Shown here one piece after another: positions 1 to 11,646 of a stretch of DNA of 64,000 bases. Each line of letters begins with the position of its first letter. Within the stretch, counting starts at the first letter, position 1. The position numbers were made by a program, and so were the translations under genes. This stretch comes from Rhabditophanes sp. KR3021. Lineage: Eukaryota > Nematoda > Chromadorea > Rhabditida > Alloionematidae. The stretch lies in assembly GCA_963281155.1 (NCBI GenBank), contig CAUJLY010000004.1:248001-312000 (forward strand), given 5' to 3'. Below the pieces are notes generated by a model. That model ran no database searches. It was given only the letters and a program-made list of their open reading frames with translations, and was not told where the DNA came from.

Positions 1-2756
1 AAACAAACCATACTTAATATTAAATATACTTTTTGTAATATTAATTTCTTAAAAAATAATATAATAATGTGTATCTAGAGTTTAGAGGCAATTTTTTGGT
101 GCTTACATGTAATATGGATAATAGAGTATTTAAATAATAGTACAATGTGGAGTTAAGTTTTGGATGTTAAAGATATTGGGAGGGTCTCTTTTATCAAAAT
201 TGGACAAATTTTTGGTAATAGTAGTTGAATTTGTTTAAATTTTTAAGAAACTTTGTCTATCAATGTAATTAAAAAGATGAGAATTGATATGTAGTACTTC
301 ACTTACAAATGGCTTTTTGTTTATAGACAATGATGAAGACTTACGTTTAATTGGCAAAAGTCATTTTCTTGAAGAAGCAAATTTTTAGATATACATCTTC
401 TCACAAGGCACTTTAACCTTTACTGTACTTATATCTCTAAAACACAAATACAATTAATTTTGTAATGGATAGACATAACGACCCAAACTACACCATTTTA
501 GACCATCTTACAACATTTCTTTGTTTTCTAAAGAAAAGTATAACGATTTTTTTAATTTTACAAATGCATGTACTGATGAATGGGGAACATAAAAAATTTA
601 CTTATTTCCGACTTTCTATTCAGTGGAAAAAATCAAAAAGTTACATCTCAACTGAATATATGTAGGCATAAAGATAACAATTTCCATTTTTTTTATTTGA
701 GAAAAATAAATTTATATTGTAAAAGTATACTTCGACGTAATATGTTTTTTTAAAAAATTAAATAAGAACCTCACCAACACAATTTATTTTTTAATCAAAC
801 GTACAAGTGTTGTTTACCAGTATATATTATGACTAACACATTATTTTTAAGCCCAAACCTGGTTTCTTATCGTGGACCGTAACAAAACAATAAAAAAAAT
901 TGACTCACGCACTAGCCATGAATTGGTGTTCTATGGAACAATTAGTCTAATAATTTTTTGTCTACAAACACAACTTAATCTCAACCATTTGTAGGTTGTT
1001 TCTGGATGGGGGCTCAAATTGGTTGTTGCCAACAAAAAATGTTATTTACAAGGATCTGTTAAGGTTATTGTAAAACATATGTTTAAAATTATCTAGAATC
1101 TCTTTTAAATGTCCAAATTAAATGAACCTCTTTTGTCTCACAAATAATGTACGTCTTTTTTTAATATTACCAAATTAATATCTCTCACCAACAATGCTAA
1201 TTAACAAAAGATACTTGATAAAAAATGATGAAAAACACATCTATCCCAAAAAACAACACACATCCTAATAATATAATATCAATGCCAACACAAAGAGTAA
1301 TTTACACAACAAAATAAAGTTAAATGAATAAAAATTAATTGCTAGGTAGGTACTTTCGAAAAAATGTTTTTATTAAACATTTCAGTACGCATCACATTAA
1401 TATTCATAAATATATGCAATTTTCATGAGAATAATATCAAACCAAATTATTTATTAATTCTGGTAACAAATATATTCAGCTTTTTTGTCCTGTCTGACAC
1501 CATTTATGGGTTAAAGTTTAATAATAATGTGGTGTTATTTTATTTATGACTTTTTAAAATACATAAATGATGGAATACTTAATATATAAATCAAGGCGCC
1601 AAAAATGAGGATAATAAATATGAACAAATCCAAAAAATATTGTCAAAACACATCGACAAATAAGTAGTTACATTTCAAATATCTTTACATTAAGTTCCTG
1701 TTGGCATAATATGTTTTTTCAAAAATCGACCTTTGCTATTCTTTTTTTAATGATACCTTTTTTATAGACAATTTAAATGACCTCCGGTTGTTGTGTTGGT
1801 GACGTGCTGGTTCAACGTTAGTTTGTACGCTTAATGTAGACACTTTGAGTCCTTCATAATCAAATAAAATATTTTCATCTTCTCACTTACTCTTCTAACC
1901 ATACAACAAAACTTGATAACAATTAACTTTCTTTACTAATTGAATTGTTATCATTTACTTATCAAAGGGATTAAGAGATTAGTCCAATTTTTGGTCCAAA
2001 CATAGTATCAACATTAGACTTAACACTACTAATCGCCTTCCTATATCATATTATGACGAATTAACGTTGCAAACGTAACCTCAATTTATTTAAAATTCCG
2101 ACCAATCTAAATATTAATATTCTTTATAACCACACGCACAATAAGAATATAAATCATTCAAATTAATCATCTCCAGCACCTTATTAACAAATAAGTATAT
2201 CTTTTTTAGGGTAATTGTAAATGTTTATTAGTATCTTTGTACATTATATTTGTCTTTATCCTTTATTACCTTTTTTTGTAAACATAATTCCTTAGGTCTT
2301 ATGAGATTACCTATTTTTTGGTACCAAATATTTTGGATTCTTATTTTAAACGATTATAAGGCAACAAAAAGTATACCTAACTCAGAAGGATCAACTTAAA
2401 TGTATTTTTATTTTGGTTCCTTATCAGGACCTGTAGAAGCGTAATCATTCGGAGTGGTTATAAAGATCCTGATATCAACTATAATTTATTATACATACCT
2501 TCGGAAAGCATAACTCGTGCACCCAATTAAAAGATACTTCTTTTGATTAATAAAAGTTTTTTTCTTGTTCCTTTTTAATTTATGACTTGGATTGTATTTA
2601 GGTAACAAGTAGTGGTAAACATTATTAAAAATCGTATTATCTTTTTTATGTACCTAATTAAAATATTATCACTACTGAATATGTTGTTTAGCGCGTTGTA
2701 ATTAGTGGATTAGTATATAATTCGAAGACTCAATCTTTATTTTAAACATTTTTTTT
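1..2756. other. Intergenic, AT-rich, no gene seen
   Basis: About 2.75 kb of AT-rich DNA upstream of the aquaporin gene. The open frames in it are short, lack any family resemblance and have low-complexity composition (Asn, Ile, Phe, Lys). I found no RNA gene, repeat array or mobile element. The last few bases form a polypyrimidine 3' splice acceptor (AG at 2757-2758) belonging to the aquaporin gene. Confidence 0.6.
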
Positions 2757-2767
2757 AGCTTCTTAAG

Positions 2768-3631
2768 ATGACTAAGTCATTGTCTATTGCTTCGGATTCT
2801 TATGACGTTGCCCCCACACCTAGATACAAACTCCACAATGCCTTGGTTGCTGAGTTTATTGGTACTATGATATTTGTCTTTATTGGCAGTTCAAGCTTCT
2901 TGAATGGCAATATAGTGTCTATTGCGGCTGGTCATGGATTCACTATCTTTGCGTTGGTTGCAAGTCTGGGAGGAGTGTCGGGTGGACATTTCAATTGTGC
3001 CGTCACACTTTCCTTGGCTTTGTCTGGAAAGGTGAAGCCTTACCTTGTTCCTTTGTACTGGATTGCTCAACTCGGAGGTGCTTTCGTCGGAGGAGTCCTT
3101 GTATTCGTAAGTCTCATAAAGTATACACAACTTTGATTACACATCAACTGCACACCAAATTTATCAAATAATTTGTTTTAGTGTGTAATGAATCAAACCC
3201 AATACGACCAAATCCTCGGAGGATCAACCATCCCGAATATCGCTAACACTTGGTACCAAGCTTTGATCGCCGAAGCTATCCTAACTGCCATCTTAACACA
3301 GACAATCACGATGACTGCCGCCGACACCCCCGACAACATCTTAGCTCCCCTAGCCATTGGACTGTCTTTATCTTTAAGTATTCTGGGGTTGGGATCTGTG
3401 TCTGGAGCTTCATTAAACCCAGCCAGAAGTGCAGGTAAATTGGACTTAACCAAATGCTAATTCATCTCATTTCCAGGACCAGCAGCTGCCTTCAGCCTCC
3501 TGGGCAGCTCGGAATTGTCCAAGCAAGTGTGGACTTATCACTACGTTTATTGGGGTGGACCCTTCCTCGGCGCAGCATTCACTTCTATCCTTTACAGGTC
3601 CTTCTTTGCTTCCGAACAAAGACTCTTTTAA
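2768..3631 (+). CDS. Aquaporin (MIP family), 3 exons, first NPA motif is NCA
   Basis: Predicted 248-aa six-helix channel of the major intrinsic protein family, passing water or small solutes across a membrane. Exons are 2768-3106, 3182-3434 and 3477-3631; introns are 75 and 42 nt and the frame is continuous. The second pore motif is intact at residues 192-195 (NPAR, followed by SAGPA with no Asp after Arg, so closer to water channels than to aquaglyceroporins). The first motif, in GGHFNCAVT at residues 73-80, has Asn76-Cys77-Ala78 in place of Asn-Pro-Ala. An isolated acceptor (eight T then AG, 2757-2758) lies 9 nt before the ATG, as expected for spliced-leader trans-splicing. A poly(A) signal AATAAA follows near 3690. 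Family assignment is firm; which subfamily is not. Confidence 0.9.
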
Positions 3632-3945
3632 CAAGTTGCCTCTCCTAAACATATCCTCGATGTTTCTTCAATCGTAATAAGTATTTGAAAATAAATGTAT
3701 TAATGCATTTTTGTATACTCGTTCATTCTATCATTTAGGAACTTTTTTAAGTATCCGACTTTCAACATAATAAACCCTTTTGCTAGAAACTTTTATTACA
3801 TAAAACAAATAGACGTCAAAATAATGAAACAAATTCTTAATATGCCGAAACGAATGACCAAAATAACGAAACCAATTATTAAAAAGAAGACCTCAACGGA
3901 AACACGCACCCGCCTAATAAAGTATAAATTTAGTCCAACTACAAA
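3632..3945. other. 3' intergenic between convergent genes
   Basis: Short AT-rich spacer between the ends of the aquaporin gene (plus strand) and the zinc-finger gene (minus strand). It holds an AATAAA near 3690 for the aquaporin mRNA. Nothing else is seen. Confidence 0.6.
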
Positions 3946-6327
3946 CTAATCCGACTCTTCACCTTCCGAAGATTCAGCAGACATGATACTAAGATCTGTT
4001 TGGCCATGGTCATCATCTTGGGTTGTTTGAGGTTGGTGGTGGTGGGTTTGTTGGATTGAATGGTGGTCATCTGACTCATCTGTAGCGTCCTCTTTCACGT
4101 CCTTTTGGCTTTCTTGTTCGTCTTCGTAGTCATGTTCATCTTTGTCAGTGCTCTCCTCTTCGTTGTCAACGCCCGAGATGAAAGTTTGGTTCATCATATT
4201 TAGGGATGCCAACAAACGCTTGATGTCAGCAACGGTAGGAATGGGTGCGTCTACGAAGTTTTGGGGGAAGCATTTCTTGATGATATTTTTAATCTCTTGC
4301 CCGAATCGTAGTCTGTTGTCTGTTGGTTGGTCTGATGAATTATGCTCGCCTTTCATGTGGTTAGCCATCGTCTTTCGACTAACATGCCCGAATTTGCAAT
4401 AAGGACAGGAGAACAGGTGGTGCTTGAGGTGAAGGTAGCCATGGTCAGATATCCGGGAAGCAACGACCTTCTCGCAAACTTGGCAAATCAAGGCATCGTT
4501 GTTTCTCTTTTTGAAATAAACAGCTCCTCCAAGCTTCATGCTAATTTCTCTCAGCTGAGTCATATGCACCTTCTTTTCCCTCGTCGAAGGTCTTCTTGTC
4601 CCGAATTTCCTGTTGTGAGATGACTTCTTAGATCTTGCCGACCTCGAACAATGACTCTTACTTTGATCCTTTCCATCCTCCGACTCCTCATCAAAAGTAC
4701 TAGCTCTTAATTTCTTCAAAAACTCCTTGTCCTCATCCAAAGGCAGGAGGGCACCATTAGTTGGCATGTCATGACCAAAGCACTTCTTATAAATCTCCTT
4801 GATCTCCTTCTCATACTTGACACCAACATCCACGCCAACATTCCTCTCCTCGTGATCTTCGATCCCATGGTCCTCTACTTCACGCACCGTTTCACTACCA
4901 AATTTACAATACTTGCAAGAGTAACGGGCAACGGAGAGGTGTTCGCACACATGCTTCACAACATGTGCCCCTTTGTCGATGACACTTTGGTAGCACAAAT
5001 TGCACTTGCTTCCTTTGAGGGAGTTGACAAAGTTGGTGGTGAGTGTGGTGTCAAAGGGAGCCGACAAGAGTGTCGGCAGTTCATCATCCTCACTCTCCTC
5101 GTGTCTCCTTTTTTTGGGTCTCTTGGTGGTTCCATTTGAGGGGGTGTGTTTGGTGAGAGCGGCGGCGTTCGATAGGATTGCATGGTCGGCTGTGGGGCCG
5201 GGTGTGTTGTTGATGGTACCTAATAGTTCCATCGACAAACTTTGGCATCTTTCGAAAAGCTCCTGGCTACGATCTTCCATCATTTCGAGTGAGAAGGAGC
5301 CGTGAACTTTGCTTTGGTGTGACTCCATTTGGTCTTTGCGGTAATATTCAACGGAACAGTCTGTGTATTTGCACCTAAAACGACACTGGCCTTCGTCTTT
5401 GAAAAGGTGGTGGTAGATGTGCATCATCCGACTGCCAGCCGTAATCTTCTTGCTGCACCTACTACACAATCCCAGCACCTTTTTCTTGGAAAGCATCTTA
5501 TGTCTCGAAGTGGAATCTTCCAGCCTTGACAATTCACTAGAATCTTTGTTAATATTGCCCAAAATATCATTCCACTTAAAACTTCCATTCGAAAATAAGT
5601 TTGGAAAATCAAACTCTCCTTCCTCTTTGAGGGGAGGTGGTGTTGATTTGTTGGTGTTGAATAACAAATTCAGCCCATTTGATTCGAATAGTGTGGTGGT
5701 GATGTCGTTTAGAGTTAACTCACTTTCCTCGGCCTTTGAACTAACAGACTCCATTTCTTCGCCATCTGTTGACTTATTGCTTTTCCCATTCAAGAACGCA
5801 CTCAAGTCACCGTTCAGCATTGCATTGAGGTTGGGGTCTTCGGAATGGATTGCCTTGCCCATTTTTTTGATCAACAAACTGTTTAGGTTGCATTTTTTGT
5901 CGGTCTTGGGTTGGGGGGGCAGGTGAATAAGGCCTGCTGCCTTAAACAAAGACTTGTCCATCATCAACTGGAGTATCCTCTTTGCCTTATCATTATCTTG
6001 GTAATGAAAAGTAGATATGTGTTGGCGATGAGTAGAGTGAACATGTTCTCTCATCTGATTATCAGAAGCACGCACCGCCCCACACAAAGGGCATTTGAAG
6101 GGCAAAAAGTTGAGGTGTTCTGTTTTGATGTGGATTTCCAAGTCTTCGGTCGTGGTTTTGGCGATGTTGCAGTCGACGCATTTAAGGTCTGTTATGGACA
6201 TGCCGTTGACTCCTGTCGTCAGGTAGGATTGGGTGAGGTGGAAGCCCTCGCTAGTGGACCCCACTGCCCTCGAGTACATGCCTTGGTAGTCGGGCTGGAA
6301 GGGGGGACTTGAGGTGGGGGAAGTCAT
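3946..6327 (-). CDS. C2H2 zinc-finger protein with four finger pairs
   Basis: Single-exon 793-aa nuclear protein, probably a DNA- or RNA-binding regulator. It has four pairs of C2H2-type fingers at about residues 50-100, 288-342, 442-492 and 615-662. Three of the four pairs are followed by a short amphipathic stretch of similar sequence (QELFERCQSLS at 355-365, EIKEIYKKCF at 508-517, EIKNIIKKCF at 678-687), so the unit two fingers plus helix looks duplicated. A basic nuclear-localisation stretch (KRPKKRR, 403-409) precedes an acidic run, and the tail (720-793) is rich in Asp, Glu, Ser, His and Gln. The start is supported by an in-frame TAG 24 nt upstream and by a clean acceptor (TATTTTCAG, AG at 6358-6357) 29 nt upstream. 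I do not recognise a specific orthologue. Confidence 0.85.
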   Translation of the reverse strand: MTSPTSSPPFQPDYQGMYSRAVGSTSEGFHLTQSYLTTGVNGMSITDLKCVDCNIAKTTTEDLEIHIKTEHLNFLPFKCPLCGAVRASDNQMREHVHSTHRQHISTFHYQDNDKAKRILQLMMDKSLFKAAGLIHLPPQPKTDKKCNLNSLLIKKMGKAIHSEDPNLNAMLNGDLSAFLNGKSNKSTDGEEMESVSSKAEESELTLNDITTTLFESNGLNLLFNTNKSTPPPLKEEGEFDFPNLFSNGSFKWNDILGNINKDSSELSRLEDSTSRHKMLSKKKVLGLCSRCSKKITAGSRMMHIYHHLFKDEGQCRFRCKYTDCSVEYYRKDQMESHQSKVHGSFSLEMMEDRSQELFERCQSLSMELLGTINNTPGPTADHAILSNAAALTKHTPSNGTTKRPKKRRHEESEDDELPTLLSAPFDTTLTTNFVNSLKGSKCNLCYQSVIDKGAHVVKHVCEHLSVARYSCKYCKFGSETVREVEDHGIEDHEERNVGVDVGVKYEKEIKEIYKKCFGHDMPTNGALLPLDEDKEFLKKLRASTFDEESEDGKDQSKSHCSRSARSKKSSHNRKFGTRRPSTREKKVHMTQLREISMKLGGAVYFKKRNNDALICQVCEKVVASRISDHGYLHLKHHLFSCPYCKFGHVSRKTMANHMKGEHNSSDQPTDNRLRFGQEIKNIIKKCFPQNFVDAPIPTVADIKRLLASLNMMNQTFISGVDNEEESTDKDEHDYEDEQESQKDVKEDATDESDDHHSIQQTHHHQPQTTQDDDHGQTDLSIMSAESSEGEESD

Positions 6328-6358
6328 CGCAGTATGTTTTTTTATGTCCTAGCCTTCT

Positions 6359-8863
6359 GAAAATATAAAGAGTGTCAAAGACATATTGTTAAAGACAAAG
6401 GTCTGGGTGTGTGTTATATTTAAATGCGATATAATGGTTCAAAAATAGTTATTATGAGGGCAGGCCACCACACAAATGACTAAGCAACCTAATAAAAAGA
6501 GGGTAAGTTGCCTATTCAGAAGTGGAGGAATCAAAAATCAGGAACAACAAATATAAATAGATCTGCATAAAAAAAGCGAATTGGAATGAATGGTATGGGT
6601 TGTAGATTGAAAGAAGGTTATTTGAAGATGATGTTGTTCTGCACCAGCACCCAAAATCTAAAACCAACCAAAGTGATGAGCCCCGATACGAGGCATCGAA
6701 GTCTTGTCGACGACCACCACCACCACAACGACACCATCCACACCACCATCTCACAACAGAGAATCGACTGTGTTTTGTTGACTAAAGGATAGTGTAGAGT
6801 CAGATGAAGATGAGAAGTGGTGAAGAGAACGAAATAAAGGCGACTGATACATGACTCGTATATATAAATATGTGTTGCTTCAGAATTATAAATATTTTTA
6901 AAGTGATTGTCCTATCCCATAACTATCACCACTAATAGCCTTCAGATTGGAGGTAGTGCGAGGGAAATGAAAGACAAAGTAATGGGTGAGCACACACACC
7001 ACACTGCCCTCTCTCAATAATTGCAGAAGCTGAAGGCAATGTGCATGGGCCAGGATGGGTTATTATGGTCCACTAAAGACTAGTATCATTTGAACTAAAA
7101 CGGCAAGGGAGGGTGTGGCATAAATGGTTAAAAAAAAGAAAGAAAACACACCAACTACCTTCCACAATCAAAGACAAACAAAATCAAAAGCAATAGGAGG
7201 GTAGTTTGTTTGAACTAGAAGACCCATTTTTTGTTTATGTGGAGGTCTGTAAGAGAATCTAGCTATACAATTTCGCTTCAACTTTGTGTCATATTGATGA
7301 GATAGTAGTTGTGGGGCTGAAGTGTGGCTGTAGTATGTGTACACCAGAAGGCAACTGATAAATGATTGAGGGGCGGTGGGTTATAGAGATGTGTTGTGAA
7401 GGGAAATGGTGGTGACGATGTCGACGATGACAACGAGCCCTTGCGGAATGAAGTCTATGGTAGTGAAATTTGATAACGCACATCAATATAAAGAAGAGTT
7501 TGGTGGAAAATAAAGTACTTTGGAATATTCTAAAACATGGCAACTCTCTCATTTTTTGGCCTATACAGTTGTGGACCTTGAAAATGTATTAAGTTGATAA
7601 AATTAAGAAATTTACTTATAAACTGAACAAAATTCCCAATTTAGCACATTTTTAAACAAAATCTACTAGATTTGGTGCCACATATCTGTATGTGCTCAAT
7701 TATTTGCCAATACAAGGAGGGCACAACAAGGCAGTAGTATGAAATTCATGGTATGTGTTTTTAATGGAATAAAAAATGTAGGAAGCATCGTTGTGGCAAC
7801 CAAATGCTTCCTTTTATCCTTTATGGGCGCCACCATTAAATGACAAAGTCTTCAGCAAACTATTTTAGAAGGATGAATGTAGGAACAAAGTTGTAAGTAG
7901 TAGAGTCTAATGGGACCTTGGTGCTTTGTTGTGTTGAGGCAGTAGTCACAGAAATGTAGATGAAGTAGGGTGGTGGTGAGTTGAGGGAATGGTGTTGTGG
8001 TGGTGGTTAGATGTCGCAAAGAAGAAGTAGTAGAGTTTTGAATATACCCTCTTAGAAATGGATGAGACCATCCTTGAAGTTGGTGGGACGCACGCACAAG
8101 TATCCACACACCACATCATTTTAGCAGAAGCTCTATGTAAGTGTATGTGTAGTCTTGCCAACAACCAGCCAAAACTTAATTGCTTTGATCACTCAACCAC
8201 AAAATGGTCTTCTCAATTGGAGTTGGAAGCTCCGAGTCACCTGCTAAACAAAGCTACCAAGCGCCATTTCGGATAATTAAAAAGTAAATTAAATAAATAT
8301 TAATTTACCCAACATTTCTTAATCACCACCCATCAATTTCCCTTCCAATACTTTAAAAAGCCAACAACAGACAACATCCTCCTTAAAAGGAGTAACACCA
8401 CAAATGACATTCCTACATTTAAACATCGGTCTATTTATGTAAGTGAGTATTCAGAATAGGTGCATGAGCAAAACTAAATATGCATATCTACCAAAGGTTA
8501 GTCGTCGGGCGTCAAAGGTCCGTACACTTCATGCATACATCTAATTCACGTAAATGTAAAAATATACATCCACCCTTTGATGTGTTTACGCTTTTTTATT
8601 TACAACTTACACCATGGAAGAGTGTAAATTTCATGAAATATGTTGCAATCATTCAATAAAAGGACCTCAAATTAATACTTTATTCAAAGAAATAAGGTGG
8701 TTGGTTATACAATAAATATTATTTTCTGTTGAATTTGCTTGGTAATCTAATGATTCAAACAGTAATAAACAGATCTTTTCGTTTTGTTCTTTAGTTTAAT
8801 GATTAAATTTGTTAAGGAAAAATAAGAATTATAAATATAAATGATGGAAGGGCCCTGGTACCA
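6359..8863. other. 2.5-kb intergenic, presumed upstream region of the zinc-finger gene
   Basis: No supportable gene. Open frames here are short and rich in Trp, His, Cys or Gly, typical of GT/CA-rich non-coding DNA, which the stretch contains (for example runs of CACCAC and TGGTGG around 6700-6760 and 7960-8010). It probably holds the promoter and any 5' untranslated exon of the zinc-finger gene, plus the 3' end of the MTA-type gene. Confidence 0.5.
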
Positions 8864-11072
8864 TTAGGCTAAGTGAGGCCTTTTGACAGGTGGGGATGGG
8901 TCTTCGTCAGCAGATCGTTTGATGCCCCTCTTCACGATCATCCGTTCCATGTCGTTTTGGGTGATGTTTGAGCCGCCCTTCCACTTCGTCACGATTACTG
9001 AAACTTCCCCAGGGTTTTTTTTGTAAGCGTCACGGGCGAAGATTAGAGCTGGTTCAAAGTCGACACCTCTGAATGGGTTCCGAGACAACTTTTTCATGTC
9101 AAACAAGTCTTTTGGGACAATTTTTCTAGCCAACTTATAAATAACATCTGTTTGCCAGAAGAAACTTGCTCTTTTGGATTGGGATTCACTGTTTCCATTC
9201 ATTGGTTTGACGTCTAAGAAAGTTGGGGGGGGGAGTTGAGCAATTATCTGAGATTGCCCCCCTTTGCCAGGCAAAATGTTTATTCCATTCTTGATGTTAA
9301 CCAGCCCGTAACCAGAGCTGATGGCAGGTGTGGCTCCAACGCTTGGGAAGATACTATTGAAGTCGAAGTTTGTTCGGTTTGTTTCGACCTTCTTGTCTAA
9401 GTCAAACAACTCATTTGGGTGTTTGATTTTGAGCCCCCCACACTTCTTCCAAACATTCCAGCACTCGCCGCAGACTTTGAAACAGAGATACGTCGGGCCC
9501 CAATTGTACCACTGCCCAGCCTCGTCCTTCTCACAGGACTCGCATTTGTTGGCTCCTTTGGCCAGGACAGTGCCGGCCGGACTGGCCAGTTGTGGACTCG
9601 GCTTGTTGTAGTTGGGAATGTAGACTTGCTTTAACTTGTGATCCTTTTCAGCAGACTTGCTTTTTTTAATTTCTACGTAACGGTTGGTTGTCTTCCACAT
9701 GTAGTAGTATTCGATGATGTCTCTCATTGACTTCCATGGCACACACACTTGCCGAATTTCTCGAAAATCTTTGCCGAGTTTGTCCATTCCTTCTTCGAAC
9801 AAGTTAGCCTCATACGGACTCCATTCTTCCATCTGATCCCGGCACAGAATGGGCCCTCCCAGAGACATCGTATTGTTTCCGGTGGCTTTGTCCGCGATGA
9901 TGGGGTAGGCGTCTCGAGAGGGTGGTGGGACTAAAAACTTGACTGCCTTTCCGATGTCATAGTCGGCTTGGTGCAAGAGTGCCATTGCATGTAACAAGGT
10001 GACATCTCGAGAGGCGGAAGCAGCCGTCATGTGGACCGATGGTATTTTGGCTGAAGAGGTGGCGTCTAGTGCTCTGGCGAAAGTACCAACCGCCTTAGAG
10101 ATAATCAAAAACTGGTCAATGTCTTTGTCTTCGAGGTGGTGGTAAGGGTGGAAGACTAGAGTTTCACGATCAGTAAGGGGGACTTCTTTCTTGGTGGTGC
10201 CCTCACCACTTTCCGACCCTCCATTTGGAAGGACGGCATCGGGCACATACTCGATAGGGCCAGTCCATTCTTCGACCTTGACTTGGTACTTCTCCCCATG
10301 TCTAACACTTCCTTTGTCGGCCAACAAAGTCATATTGTTAGGATCGAAAACCAAAGAGTAAAAGAATGCATCTTCTCTGTCCAAATAATCGGAGGGACTT
10401 TCCACTTCGCTCAGAAGGGTAACTTGGCATTTACCACGAATGTGAGTGGCCGGAAGTGTCTCAACGATCCTAGATAGAAATAATTCTCTGCACCGTAAAA
10501 GGTGAATTTCAGTAGGGGACAACTTTTCTGCTCCGGCCGGCAAGCCAGCGTAGCCGATGGTGTCGTCGTCTTGAGGGGCGGTAGTTGATGGGGGTGGCGT
10601 CTTTTCTTTTACATCCTCCTTAATCTGAGGTTGTGGAGATTTTTGTTTAATTGTGCCTTGTTCGATGTTGGTGTCTTCGTCCCTACTCTCCTCACCTTCC
10701 ACCTTAACATCCCCATTTAGTAGAGGAGCCTGAGTGAGTGGAGTAGTAATTTGATCAGCCCCATTCGAAGTTGTAGGTGGTTGTTGCTCAAGAGCATTCT
10801 TAACATCCTCATGCTCTTTTCTCCTCTCAGCCTTGTCGGCAATCTTGAGCAAGGCAGCAGGTACGTCACGTCTCCTGTAAAAACAGCTCACTTTGGCCTC
10901 CACATTGCCGGTGGGAAATTTATTTAATTCATCTATCCTGCGAATCTGCAAAGGAGCTCCTGTGCCTGTTTCAAAATACACGTAGTCTAAAAAGAACAAA
11001 GTTAAGTAGTTGAAGAGAAAAGAGAAAAAACTTACCACCCACACGATACATATTTTGTGCCATTTGAGTCAT
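8864..11072 (-). CDS. lin-40: MTA/LIN-40 family NuRD subunit (BAH-ELM2-SANT-GATA)
   Basis: Predicted 719-aa homologue of metastasis-associated proteins (MTA1-3; LIN-40 in C. elegans), the scaffold that recruits histone deacetylase and RBBP4/7 into the NuRD complex. Exons are 11072-11036 and 10986-8864 with a 49-nt intron. The first exon supplies the family N-terminus MYRVGDYVYFE. Domains in order: BAH (about 4-240, with a Pro/Thr/Glu-rich insert at 70-165), ELM2 (about 240-340), SANT (about 395-455, with EEWSPYEANLFEE), a GATA-type zinc finger (Cys494, 497, 518, 521) and the RBBP-binding region (about 612-690). The C-terminus is basic. An acceptor (GTTGATTTAG) lies 7 nt before the ATG. Family identity is very secure; orthology to LIN-40 rather than EGL-27 rests on the BAH-first architecture. 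Confidence 0.95.
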
Positions 11073-11646
11073 TTTGCGCCTAAATCAACTCCTTACACTC
11101 TCCTTTGATAGTCTAAAAAAATACAAAAATGATTAACCAACTCATAGTATTTCATTTTTAAGTTGCGCGATCGATATACACATTTAAAAGTTGGCAGTGT
11201 AAATAATTAAATCCATTTGTCTAGGATGAGCTAAATGATTTAGGGTTAGAATAATAAATGTAAAGTAATTTATTTGACTCATCTTCTCACCATGAAGACG
11301 GAAGATACTTGTTATGTGGGATAAAAAAGTTGTGTACAAAAGAAAGTGATATTATAAACAAAAAGTTGGCGTGCAGGTCTTATTGTGTTAAATAGTTGTG
11401 GGTTCAACAAAAGCATCTTTGGAATGATGTTCGTTGCTTTTTTGCCCTGCTTGTCTTCTGTCTCACGAATCGAAATTGTCACAGGTTGGCTAAAAAAGAG
11501 AGTTGATTAGGGGGAGGTGGTAGTGAAGTGCGTGGTTTGTATGGCCAAATTAAGCCTCTACAGATACATATCTGTACACGGAGCAAATGGTAATTAGAGA
11601 TATAGATACTTTTATTTGAACGAAGTCTCTTTTTATTATTAATTAT
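11073..11646. other. Intergenic spacer
   Basis: About 570 nt between the 3' end of the Grl gene and the 5' end of the MTA-type gene, both on the minus strand. It must contain the promoter of the MTA-type gene. No gene, repeat or RNA is seen. Confidence 0.5.

Noticed and set aside
465..1549. Short open frames in the first 2.7 kb
   Set aside because: AT-driven composition, no splice sites that extend them, no similarity recognised.
3193..3453. Long open frame antisense to the aquaporin
   Set aside because: It is the shadow of a conserved exon in a GC-balanced region, with no family resemblance.
6512..8276. His/Trp/Cys-rich short frames between the zinc-finger and MTA-type genes
   Set aside because: They arise from CAC/GTG-rich low-complexity DNA in both strands and have no domain or splice support.
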